From Caulobacter sp. Root343 (GTDB lineage: Bacteria; Pseudomonadota; Alphaproteobacteria; Caulobacterales; Caulobacteraceae): 64,000 nt of DNA. The stretch lies in assembly GCF_001425745.1 (NCBI RefSeq), contig NZ_LMDF01000006.1, positions 169,690-233,689 of the forward strand, given 5' to 3'. Below the pieces are notes generated by a model. That model did no database searches and was not told the DNA's origin. It was given only the letters and a program-made list of their open reading frames with translations. Each line of letters starts with the position of its first letter. Position 1 is the stretch's first letter. The translations under genes and the position numbers were made by a program. Below are positions 1-9,387 of the stretch, piece after piece.

Positions 1-1808
<1,808 letters not shown>

Positions 1809-2207
1809 GAAGAGGGGATCCGGTAGGACGGTTTGACGAGGAGGCCGGCGCTAAGGCTGTGGGGCCTCGACTACGGTAGATGAAGCCGCGACGGATCATC
1901 GGAAAATTCCGACGCCCGTGCGGCCGGAGACTTAAGCACCGGTCATCTTGGTGTCAACGCGAAGACCCCTCGCGGAATAAGGCTTAAGTCCCGGTTGCGG
2001 ACGCGCGGACACAGGTTTCGCAAGCTTCGCCGACGGCGTGGCGCATGGCCTTTTCTTCGAACGGCGTGTACCGAAACTGGGCCGGTCGCGCCCGGCCAGG
2101 GTGGTCTCGCTCCGGTCCGGGCGGCGCGGCGGCTCCTTTCGCGGCGTGAAGCCGTTTCCACTCGGCGATAAACCGCGCTAGAGCGCTTCGTAGCAAAGCC
2201 GGAGACC
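1809..2207. other. Divergent intergenic region between secA and the PPIase gene
   Basis: This 399-base gap separates two divergently transcribed genes and must hold both promoters. I see a candidate secA promoter around 1930-1957 but no convincing gene. A 79-codon open frame on the minus strand (1984-2223) overlaps the start of the foldase gene and resembles no family I recognise. Confidence 0.5.
1930..1957 (-). promoter_or_regulatory. Candidate housekeeping promoter for secA
   Basis: On the minus strand a perfect TTGACA (1957-1952) is followed after 16 bases by TTAAGT (1935-1930), about 120 bases upstream of the secA ATG. The -35 box is a consensus match, the -10 box is weak. This is a pattern match only. 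Confidence 0.3.
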
Positions 2208-3176
2208 TTGGCCTTGAAGACACTCGAGACCTTTCGCGCCCTGGGCGTGATCAGCGCTGTCGCCTTCGCCCTTCTGTTGGCCGCGTGCGGCCAGAACAAG
2301 GTCGCCGAGAAACCGCCGGAGCCGGGCGACACCGCCGTGGCCCGCGTCAACGGCCAGGTGATCTGGGCGTCCGACGTCAAGCGCGAGGCCGTGGCCCAGG
2401 GTCTGATCAGCGAGGGCGAACCGCTGGACGTCTCCAGCGAGGTCTTCCGCCAGCGCCTCGACGAGGTCATCGACCAGAAGCTGCTGGCCTCCGAGGCCAC
2501 CAAGCGCAAGCTGGACAAGGAGCCGGTGGCCCAGCGCCGCCTGGCCGCCGCCCGGGAGCGCATCCTGGGAGACATGCTGGTCGAGGGCGTGGTCGAGAAG
2601 GCGGTCACCGAGGACGCCATCCGCAAGCTCTACGCCGAGCAGCAGAAGCTTTCGAAGCGCTCGGAGGAGATCCGCGCCCGCCAGATCATCGTCGGGACCC
2701 AGGCCGAGGCCGAGAGCGTCAAGAAGCTGCTGGCCTCCGGCGCGTCGTTCGACGCCCTGGCCATGGAGCGCTCGACCGACCAGGCGACCCGCTTCAACGG
2801 CGGCGACCTGGGCTATTTCACCCTGGACGTGATGCCCGAGCCCTATGGCGTGGCTCTGAAGGACGCCCAGAAGGGCGCCCTCGTGGGCCCGTTCTCGGCC
2901 GAAGGCGGCTGGGTCATCGTCAAGGTCGAGGACAAGCGCACCGAGGAGCCCATCACCCTGGAGGCCGCCCGGCCGCAGATCGTGCGCTTCCTGACCTATG
3001 ACCAGGTGCGCGACATCCTCGAGAAGCTGCGCGGCTCGGCCAAGGTCGAGATGCTGATCGGCAAGACCCAGGACGCCGCCGGCGCGGCCGCCCAGGAGCC
3101 GGCCTCGGCCCCGCCGGAACCGCCGGCCGCCGCGCCCGCCTCGGCGCCGCCTCCCGCCCAACCCGCCAAGAAGTAA
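2208..3176 (+). CDS. Parvulin-type peptidylprolyl isomerase lipoprotein
   Basis: Predicted periplasmic folding chaperone, 322 aa. The N-terminus is a lipoprotein signal peptide ending in a lipobox (LLLAAC, Cys27). A SurA-like N-terminal chaperone region follows (about 35-160), then a rotamase domain (about 155-265) with recognisable features: ARQIIVGTQAEAESVKKLL, GGDLGYFTLDVMPEPY and VGPFSAEGGWVIVKVED. The tail after about 290 is Ala/Pro-rich and low complexity. The start is TTG at 2208, chosen because GGAGA lies three bases upstream and it gives an intact signal peptide; the nearest other candidates are worse. It lies 9 bases upstream of argJ, so co-transcription is likely. Confidence 0.88.
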   Translation: MALKTLETFRALGVISAVAFALLLAACGQNKVAEKPPEPGDTAVARVNGQVIWASDVKREAVAQGLISEGEPLDVSSEVFRQRLDEVIDQKLLASEATKRKLDKEPVAQRRLAAARERILGDMLVEGVVEKAVTEDAIRKLYAEQQKLSKRSEEIRARQIIVGTQAEAESVKKLLASGASFDALAMERSTDQATRFNGGDLGYFTLDVMPEPYGVALKDAQKGALVGPFSAEGGWVIVKVEDKRTEEPITLEAARPQIVRFLTYDQVRDILEKLRGSAKVEMLIGKTQDAAGAAAQEPASAPPEPPAAAPASAPPPAQPAKK

Positions 3177-3185
3177 GAGCGGCTC

Positions 3186-4655
3186 ATGACCAAGACTCCC
3201 AAAGCTTCCGGCAAGAAGGCGGCCGCGAAGGCTCCCGAGACCGCGTCCAATCCGGTCGCGCCCAATCCGGTTGAGCGCGCCGGCGCCGCCATCGAGCGCG
3301 CCCTGGTCGACCCGCTGACCTCGGCCCTGAAGCGCGCCGGCCTGCGCCGCGCCCAGAAGTCAGCGGGCGAGGACGTTTCCGCCTCGGCCAAGCCCGCCGC
3401 GACCGGCGCGGGCAAGCCGGGCCTGGCCATCTCGCCCCTGGCCGTGCCGTTTCCGCTGATCCCGCCGATCCGTGGCGTCGAGATCGCCACCGGCCGCGCC
3501 GGCTTCTACAAGCACGAGCGCGAGGACCTGCTGCTGATGCGCTTCGCCGAGGGCACCTCGGCGGCCGGCGTCTTCACCCGCCACGGCGTGGGCTCGGCCC
3601 CGGTCGACTGGTGCAAGCGCCAGCTGGCCGCCAGCGGCGGGGCGGACGTGCGGGCCCTGGTGGTCAACGCCGGCTGCGCCAACAGCTTCACCGGCAAGCC
3701 GGGCGCCGATGCGGTCCGCCGCGTGGCCACGGCCGTGGGCAAGCGCCTGGACTGCCGCCAGCGCGACGTGATGATGGCCTCGACCGGCGTCATCGGCGTG
3801 ATCCTGGACGACAGCAAGATCACCGCCCGCCTGCCCGAGGTGGAAAGCCGCCTGACCGCCGACGCCTGGGCCCAGGCCGGTCGGGCGATCATGACCACCG
3901 ACACCTTCCCCAAGGGCGCCTACGCCACGGCCGTCATCGACGGCGTGGAAGTGAAGATCGCCGGCATCGCCAAGGGCTCGGGCATGATCGCGCCCGACAT
4001 GGCGACCATGCTGGCCTTCGTGGCCACCGACGCGGCCATCGCCCCGGCCGCCTTGCAGACCCTGGTCAGCCTCTATACCCGCACGACCTTCAACTGCGTG
4101 ACCGTGGACGGCGATCGCTCGACCAACGACACCCTGCTGCTGTTCGCCACCGGCCAGTCGGGCGCGCCGCGGATCAGCCGGCCCGGCGACAAGCGCCTGG
4201 CCGATTTCCGTGACAAGCTGGAACACGTGCTGCTGGACCTGGCCCTGCAGCTGGTGCGCGACGGCGAGGGCGCGACCAAGTTCGTCAAGATCACCGTCAA
4301 CGGCGCCGAAAGCCCGGCCAGCGCCCGCAAGATCGCCCGCACCATCGCCGAGAGCCCGCTGGTCAAGACCGCCTTCGCCGGCGAGGACGCCAACTGGGGC
4401 CGCATCGTCATGGCCGTGGGCCGCGCCGACGAGCCGGTCGCCCGCGAGCGCATCAGCGTCAAGTTCGGCGACCTCTACGCGGCCCGCGACGGCCTGGTCT
4501 CGCCCGAATACGACGAGGCCAAGATGAGCGCCTACGTCAAGAACCAGGAATTCGAGGTCAGCGTCGACGTCGGCGTCGGCAAGGGCTCGGCCACGGTCTG
4601 GACCTGCGACCTGACCAAGCAGTACGTGGCGATCAACGGGGATTACCGCTCATAG
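3186..4655 (+). CDS. argJ: Bifunctional glutamate N-acetyltransferase / amino-acid N-acetyltransferase ArgJ
   Basis: ArgJ transfers the acetyl group from N-acetylornithine to glutamate (and in the bifunctional type uses acetyl-CoA), closing the cyclic arginine pathway. The family autoproteolysis signature KGSGMIAPDMATML is present; the self-cleaving nucleophile is Thr274. The C-terminal half carries GEDANWGRIVMAVGRA, and the protein ends in the usual NGDYRS. At 489 aa it is about 80 residues longer than typical. The extra N-terminus is Ala/Lys/Pro-rich and the conserved part begins near residue 75 (PLAVPFPLIPPIRGVE). No internal ATG offers a shorter start, so the extension may be real. Probably co-transcribed with the upstream foldase gene. 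Confidence 0.95.
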   Translation: MTKTPKASGKKAAAKAPETASNPVAPNPVERAGAAIERALVDPLTSALKRAGLRRAQKSAGEDVSASAKPAATGAGKPGLAISPLAVPFPLIPPIRGVEIATGRAGFYKHEREDLLLMRFAEGTSAAGVFTRHGVGSAPVDWCKRQLAASGGADVRALVVNAGCANSFTGKPGADAVRRVATAVGKRLDCRQRDVMMASTGVIGVILDDSKITARLPEVESRLTADAWAQAGRAIMTTDTFPKGAYATAVIDGVEVKIAGIAKGSGMIAPDMATMLAFVATDAAIAPAALQTLVSLYTRTTFNCVTVDGDRSTNDTLLLFATGQSGAPRISRPGDKRLADFRDKLEHVLLDLALQLVRDGEGATKFVKITVNGAESPASARKIARTIAESPLVKTAFAGEDANWGRIVMAVGRADEPVARERISVKFGDLYAARDGLVSPEYDEAKMSAYVKNQEFEVSVDVGVGKGSATVWTCDLTKQYVAINGDYRS

Positions 4656-4669
4656 TCGGAGGAAACCCG

Positions 4670-5065
4670 ATGGCGCCGATGTTCAAACCCTTCACGCGGT
4701 ACCTGCAGTTTCAGGGGCGAGCGACGCGGGCGGAGTTCTGGCAGTTTTATCTGCTCTACTTCCTGGTCGCGACAGTAGGAGTGGTGGTCGGGCGTATGCT
4801 TGATTTCACGACCGGTGATGCCAACAGCAGGATCGGCATCGCGGTCTACGCGCTGATCTGGCTTGTCTTCATGCCTCCGATCATCGCTGTCACCGTTCGT
4901 CGGCTACACGATTGCGACCGCAGTGGCTGGTGGCTTTTCTTGGCCTTCGTGCCTTTTGGCATCCTGGTGCTGATCGCGCTGTTCTATGTGCGGGAAGGCA
5001 CCCGTGGCCCCAACCGGTTTGGTCCCGACGAAAAGGCCCAGCCGGTGGACACCGTCTTCTCCTAA
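4670..5065 (+). CDS. DUF805 inner-membrane protein
   Basis: 131 aa with three to four hydrophobic segments (FYLLYFLVATVGVVVG, IAVYALIWLVFMPPIIAVTV, WWLFLAFVPFGILVLIALFYV) and the family signature VRRLHDCDRSGWW. The N-terminus (FTRYLQFQGRATRAEFWQFY) is the typical DUF805 opening. Function of the family is not established. The ATG at 4670 is preceded by GGAGGAAA with good spacing, and the gene follows argJ by 14 bases, so it may be the third gene of that operon. Confidence 0.9.
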   Translation: MAPMFKPFTRYLQFQGRATRAEFWQFYLLYFLVATVGVVVGRMLDFTTGDANSRIGIAVYALIWLVFMPPIIAVTVRRLHDCDRSGWWLFLAFVPFGILVLIALFYVREGTRGPNRFGPDEKAQPVDTVFS

Positions 5066-5089
5066 CCCTCCTGAAGGACCGATCGCGCC

Positions 5090-5572
5090 ATGGCCGACCC
5101 CACCCCCGACCAGGAAGCCGCCGTCCTGGCCGAGCTCGCCGCCGCCTGCCGCGCGGAGGGCTATATCGTCGAGGCGATCGACCGGGGCCTGGAGGTCTCG
5201 GGCGAGGACGAGGAGGAGGGCGCCTTCTATCTGCTGCCCGACCACGGCTGGCTGCAGGTGCGCTGCCTGGTGATGGCCCCCGAGGACCTGGCCGAGGCCC
5301 GCGACCTGACGGCCCTGTTCGAGACCATCGCCCACGCCCAGTTCCGCCTGATCGGCTGCCGCTTCGGTTATGACGCCGAGTCCGGTCTCTGGCTGGTCGA
5401 GGACCTCTATCCGGGCTTCGAAGCCGCGCGCGTGCCGGCGGTGCTGGAGCAGCTGACCTTCGTCTGGGACGCGCTGGAGGATCTGTTCCTGGCGGCCCTG
5501 GCGGGGACGGTCCCGGGCGAGGACGCCTTCGACGCCGCGTTCGACCTGGAAGCGGCGACCCCGCCGAACTAA
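5090..5572 (+). CDS. YbjN-domain-like small acidic protein
   Basis: 160 aa, strongly acidic, no signal peptide or membrane segment. The pattern of an N-terminal helix, a beta-rich centre (GAFYLLPDHGWLQVRCLV, FRLIGCRFGYDAESGLWLVEDLYPG) and C-terminal helices (VLEQLTFVWDALEDLFLAAL) resembles the YbjN / type III chaperone-like fold, whose members are poorly characterised cytoplasmic regulators. Assignment is by pattern and moderate in strength. It follows the DUF805 gene by 24 bases. Confidence 0.6.
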   Translation: MADPTPDQEAAVLAELAAACRAEGYIVEAIDRGLEVSGEDEEEGAFYLLPDHGWLQVRCLVMAPEDLAEARDLTALFETIAHAQFRLIGCRFGYDAESGLWLVEDLYPGFEAARVPAVLEQLTFVWDALEDLFLAALAGTVPGEDAFDAAFDLEAATPPN

Positions 5573-5659
5573 ACTCGCGCGACCCCTTGCCGCGCAAGGG
5601 GAACCGCTTGTCCGGCCTGTCGTTCCTGAGCGGTGTTCACCTGGGTGGAGGGCGTTGTG

Positions 5660-6184
5660 ATGTCTGTGAAGCGATCCGTGATGATGGGCGCCTTGGCGGC
5701 CCTGTTGATGGCCTCCGGCGCGCACGCCCAGATGAAGCCGCCGTCCAAGCCGGACGAGCCCGGCGGCCGCTGGGGCGAGGCCAAGAAGAAGGCCGTGGAC
5801 ATCGGCAGCCAGCCCGCCCGCGACGTCGGCATGTCCAAGCGTGAGATCCCGCCGATCCTGGAGAAGGCCTTCAACGACCCCTACAGCCTCAAGGGGCTGA
5901 AATCCTGCAAGGCCCTGGCCGGCGAGATCACCGACCTGAACGGGGTGCTGGGCGCCGACTACGTGGTCGGCAACGAATATACCGAGAACCGCGCCGGCAA
6001 GCTGGCCGAGGCCGGCGGCAAGACCATCATCAACAGCATCATCCCGTTCCGGGGCCTGGTTCGCGAAGTGACCGGCGCGGCGCCCGCCGACCGCCACATG
6101 AACGCCGTGGTCGACGCCGGCCTGGCGCGGCGGGGCTTCCTGCGCGGCGTGCACCTGCGGCAGGGCTGCAAGACGAAGTTCTGA
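5660..6184 (+). CDS. Secreted protein of unknown function
   Basis: 174 aa with a clear Sec signal peptide (MSVKRSVMMGALAALLMASGAHA, cleavage after AHA). The mature part is basic with two cysteines (KSCKALAGEI and RQGCKTKF) that could form a disulfide in the periplasm. I do not recognise a family. The start at 5660 is preferred over an upstream in-frame ATG at 5633 because GGAGGG lies at ideal distance and the signal peptide then begins correctly. It converges on the gene at 6445, with a palindromic repeat between. Confidence 0.75.
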   Translation: MSVKRSVMMGALAALLMASGAHAQMKPPSKPDEPGGRWGEAKKKAVDIGSQPARDVGMSKREIPPILEKAFNDPYSLKGLKSCKALAGEITDLNGVLGADYVVGNEYTENRAGKLAEAGGKTIINSIIPFRGLVREVTGAAPADRHMNAVVDAGLARRGFLRGVHLRQGCKTKF

Positions 6185-6239
6185 GGATGGTCGGGAGGCC
6201 TACGGGCCTCCCTGACGCGACGTGAGGCTAGCGCTAGCT

Positions 6240-6436
6240 GACATTCAGCTGGGGTAGGTCCAAAACCACTGCCTTCCTGGGCCTTGTGCCCAGGACCCAT
6301 GTTCGAGGCCGGTGTGGACTCTTTGGGCTCGCGCGGCCGAAAGACCGTGAACTCAGCTACACTTCCATGAAGCGGAACCCTGGGTCCTGGGCACAAGGCC
6401 CAGGAAGGCGGGTAAATTCAGGCTGCGGCGAATATC
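6240..6436. repeat. Palindromic repeat family A, copy 1
   Basis: The core 6271-6409 has 29-base inverted arms (GCCTTCCTGGGCCTTGTGCC.. against its complement). Each arm is itself a hairpin, CCTGGGC-CTTGT-GCCCAGG. Outer flanks GACATTCA (6240) and GAATATC (to 6436) are further, degenerate inverted ends. It lies between convergent genes. Other copies: 23490, 41544 and 49725. Confidence 0.9.
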
Positions 6437-6444
6437 GGTTGGCG

Positions 6445-6879
6445 CTAGCGCTTGGTCGCCGTCGCCAGCGCCGAGACCCCACCGGGGTTCAGCCGGCGCA
6501 CGTCGGCGATCGGACAATGCCGCGCGCCGGCCGCCGTCCGGGCGACCATCTCGGCGCTGTCGCCCGAGCAGATCAGGTCGCTGCCGTCATGGGCCCGCAC
6601 GCTGATCTTCTGGGCGTCGTTCAGGCCGTCGCAGTCCTTGGTCATCCGCAGGCGATAGATCCCGCCCACGTTCGTCTGGACGTACAGCGTCTTGTCGCCC
6701 GAGCGGTTGGCCCCGGTGATGAACCGCCCGTCAAAGCAGCGCATGGCTTTGTCGCCGGGGCGGTCGTTGGAATAGGCCTGATCCTGGGCGGCGAAGTCGA
6801 AGCGCTGGCCCTCCTGGGCCATGACCGGGGCCGAGCTCAGCGCCAGGGCCGCGCCGAGAACGATAAGAACAGGCTTCAT
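6445..6879 (-). CDS. Secreted DUF6491-like protein
   Basis: 144 aa with a signal peptide (MKPVLIVLGAALALSSAPVMA). The mature domain has CFDGRFITGANRSGDKTLYV, YRLRMTKDCDGLND and SDLICSGDSAEM, a cysteine-containing beta-rich layout that I associate with DUF6491, a family of unknown function common in Caulobacterales. The start at 6879 is chosen because GAGGTGAG precedes it; an upstream in-frame start at 6927 would bury the signal peptide. The 3' end touches the outer flank of repeat A copy 1. Confidence 0.72.
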   Translation of the reverse strand: MKPVLIVLGAALALSSAPVMAQEGQRFDFAAQDQAYSNDRPGDKAMRCFDGRFITGANRSGDKTLYVQTNVGGIYRLRMTKDCDGLNDAQKISVRAHDGSDLICSGDSAEMVARTAAGARHCPIADVRRLNPGGVSALATATKR

Positions 6880-7044
6880 GGTCTCACCTCGTGGTTGTTC
6901 AGAGCAGCGATCCGGGTTGGGCGACAACCTCTACGGTAAAGAAACGCACGAAGCGTCCGGCCTGGCAAGCGGTGGATGGCGGCTTGCCTCATTCAAGGCA
7001 ATCGCGTTCACATCCCTCGCATAACAGTGTCTGGGGACGCCAAC

Positions 7045-7815
7045 TTGACGGAAGCCTTGATCGTTCGCGGGTTGAGCAAGACGTTCGCCAAGCCCGCGGT
7101 GTCCGACCTCGACCTGACGGTCCATGCCGGCGAGCTCTACGCCCTGCTGGGACCCAACGGCGCGGGCAAGACCACTACCCTGCGCATGGTCGCCGGCCTG
7201 ACCCAGCCCGACAAGGGCGAGGTGGCGATCTTCGGCGTCGACGCCCGCCAGGATCCGGCGGCGGCCAAGGCCCTGGTGGCCTGGGCCCCGGACGAGGCGA
7301 TGATCTACGACAAGCTGACGCCGCTGGAATATCTGGAGTTCGTCGCCGGCCTCTGGAGCATCGAGCCCAAGGCCGCCAAGGCCAAGGCCGAAGCGCTGCT
7401 CTCCACCCTGGGCCTGGCCGACGAGGCGCGGCGGCGGTGCGAGGGCTTCTCGCGCGGCATGAAGCAGAAGGTCGCCTTGGCCGGGGCGCTGATCCACGAT
7501 CCCAAGCTCTTGATCCTGGACGAGCCGCTGACCGGCCTGGACGCCGCCGCCGCCCGCCTGGTCAAGGACATGCTGCAGGCTAGGGTCGACGCGGGCGGCA
7601 CGGTGATCCTGACCACCCACATCCTGGAGGTGGCCGAGCGCATGGCCGACCGCATCGGCATCATCGCCGGCGGCCGGCTGCTGGCCGAGGGCACGCTGGA
7701 TGAGCTGCGAGGCAAGGCGGGGGAGACCAGCGGCCAGACGTTGGAAGACGTCTTCCTGCAGCTGACGACCGAGTCCCATCCCGTGGCGGCGGCCCCAATG
7801 GGCGTCACGTCGTGA
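7045..7815 (+). CDS. ABC transporter ATP-binding protein
   Basis: ATPase subunit of a two-gene exporter, 256 aa. It has Walker A (LLGPNGAGKTTT), a Q-loop region, the signature GFSRGMKQKVALAGAL, Walker B (KLLILDEPLTGLD) and the switch His in TTHILE, all typical of the ABC-2/drug exporter class. The start is uncertain: TTG at 7045 gives the normal family N-terminus (TEALIVRGLSKTF) and has GGGGA upstream; an in-frame ATG at 6976 would add 23 unlikely residues. Its stop overlaps the permease GTG start (GTGA), so the two are translationally coupled. Confidence 0.9.
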   Translation: MTEALIVRGLSKTFAKPAVSDLDLTVHAGELYALLGPNGAGKTTTLRMVAGLTQPDKGEVAIFGVDARQDPAAAKALVAWAPDEAMIYDKLTPLEYLEFVAGLWSIEPKAAKAKAEALLSTLGLADEARRRCEGFSRGMKQKVALAGALIHDPKLLILDEPLTGLDAAAARLVKDMLQARVDAGGTVILTTHILEVAERMADRIGIIAGGRLLAEGTLDELRGKAGETSGQTLEDVFLQLTTESHPVAAAPMGVTS

Positions 7816-9371
7816 GCCTGCCGTTCAAGCCGGCCACCACGCCCTGGCTGCTGAGTCACGAGCTGCGCCTGGCCTGGCGCGGCTTCAAGGCCGGCCGCCG
7901 GTCCAGCGGGCCGGGCGCGGTGATCGCCTTCGTGCTCGTCGGCTGCATGATCCTGATCGGCGGCGTCTTCATGGCGTTCGGCCTGCGGGGCGTCGCCGTG
8001 CCGGTGAACCCGCTGTCGGTGATGATCGCCGACCTGGCGCTGGCGGTGATCGTCACCCTGATGCTGTCGACCACCCTGGCGGCCTCGGCCGACGCCCTCT
8101 ACGAGCGGGGCGACCTGGACCTGCTGTTCTCCTCGCCGCTGGCGCCGCGCAAGGTGCTGTTCGTGCGCGCCCTGGGCCTGGCGGTCAACGCCGGCCTCTG
8201 GTTCCTGATCCCGGCCGTGCTGCTGCTGACCCCGTCGATCGTGCTGGGCCACCCGGCCTGGCTGGGCGTCTATGTGACCCTGGCCGCCCTGGCCCTGGCT
8301 GCGTCTGGTGTCGGCCTGCTGTTAGCCATGGCCCTGTTCGCCCTGATCGGTCCCCGCCGCACCCGCACCGTCGCCCAGGTCATGGCGGCCCTGATCGGCG
8401 CGGCCTTCTTCCTGGCCAGCCAGTACCGCAACCTGATGGGCGGCCAGGCTAGCGAGAGCCTGTTCGCGCGCATCGCCCTGGACGCCCGCGACGGCCGCAT
8501 CAAACTCCCGCCGTTCGCCGACCTGCCGCTGCGCGCCGCCCTGGGCGAGCCCTTGCCGCTGCTGGTGCTGGTCGCGGTGGGGACGGGGATCTTCCTGTTC
8601 GCCGCCCAGACCCTGGGCCGCCGCTTCGCCGACGCCGCCGCCGCCACCCAAGGGGCCGAGACCCGCAAGGGCGCCAAGGGACCGACCAAGGCCTTCGCGG
8701 CCGGCGCCTTCCAGGCCACGGTCCGCAAGGAGCTGCGGCTGATCAGCCGTGACGCGGCCCTGCTGTCGCAGGTGCTGCTGCGGGTGCTGTACATGGTCCC
8801 GCTGGCCCTGGTGCTGGCCCGCAGCGCCTCGCACCTGCCGGCCTGGGCCCTGGCCGCGCCGGCGGCTGCCGTGACCTTCCTGGCCGGCCAGGTCGCCGGC
8901 AGCCTGGCCTGGATCACCGTCTCGGCCGAGGACACGCCCGACCTGCTGGCGATCTCGCCGACGCCGATGGCGGTGCTGAACCGCGCCAAGCTGACGGCGG
9001 CGCTGGTCCCGGTGGCCGTGCTGCTGGCGGTCCCGATCGCGGCGCTGGCCTGGTCGGCGCCACTGGCCGGCCTGTGGACCGCGATTGGCGCCGCCCTGAC
9101 CGCCCTGAGCGCCGGGCTGATCAATGTCTGGCGGCAGAAGCCGGGCAAGCGCGCCGACTTCCGGCGCCGGCGCGGCGGCTCGTTCTTCGCGGCCCTGGCC
9201 GAGATTCTGATCGCCGCCCTGATCGGCGGGGCGACGGCCCTGGCGGTGGCGGGCCAACTGATCTGGGCGGTGATGCCGCTGATCGTCGCCGGCGCGCTGA
9301 TGATGGCCCTGCGAAGGACGGACGAGCAGATCGCGGCGGCGCTCAGGGCGGCGGCGGTGAGCGCGAATTAG
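7812..9371 (+). CDS. ABC transporter permease
   Basis: 519 aa polytopic membrane protein with about 10-12 hydrophobic segments, partner of the preceding ATPase. The start is GTG overlapping the ATPase stop by four bases. Substrate cannot be read from sequence; the heterodimer-less arrangement (one ATPase, one large permease) is common for antibiotic, lipid or metal exporters. The central cytosolic stretch (GAETRKGAKGPTKAFAAGAF) separates two membrane halves, suggesting an internally duplicated permease. Confidence 0.85.
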   Translation: MSLPFKPATTPWLLSHELRLAWRGFKAGRRSSGPGAVIAFVLVGCMILIGGVFMAFGLRGVAVPVNPLSVMIADLALAVIVTLMLSTTLAASADALYERGDLDLLFSSPLAPRKVLFVRALGLAVNAGLWFLIPAVLLLTPSIVLGHPAWLGVYVTLAALALAASGVGLLLAMALFALIGPRRTRTVAQVMAALIGAAFFLASQYRNLMGGQASESLFARIALDARDGRIKLPPFADLPLRAALGEPLPLLVLVAVGTGIFLFAAQTLGRRFADAAAATQGAETRKGAKGPTKAFAAGAFQATVRKELRLISRDAALLSQVLLRVLYMVPLALVLARSASHLPAWALAAPAAAVTFLAGQVAGSLAWITVSAEDTPDLLAISPTPMAVLNRAKLTAALVPVAVLLAVPIAALAWSAPLAGLWTAIGAALTALSAGLINVWRQKPGKRADFRRRRGGSFFAALAEILIAALIGGATALAVAGQLIWAVMPLIVAGALMMALRRTDEQIAAALRAAAVSAN

Positions 9372-9387
9372 GGGCGGGTAGCGCCCC

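Noticed and set aside
1984..2223. 79-codon minus-strand open frame in the secA-foldase gap
   Set aside because: No recognisable family, no clear ribosome site, and it overlaps the start of the foldase gene; Arg/Ala/Pro composition is like other shadow frames. It could be a small gene but I cannot support it.
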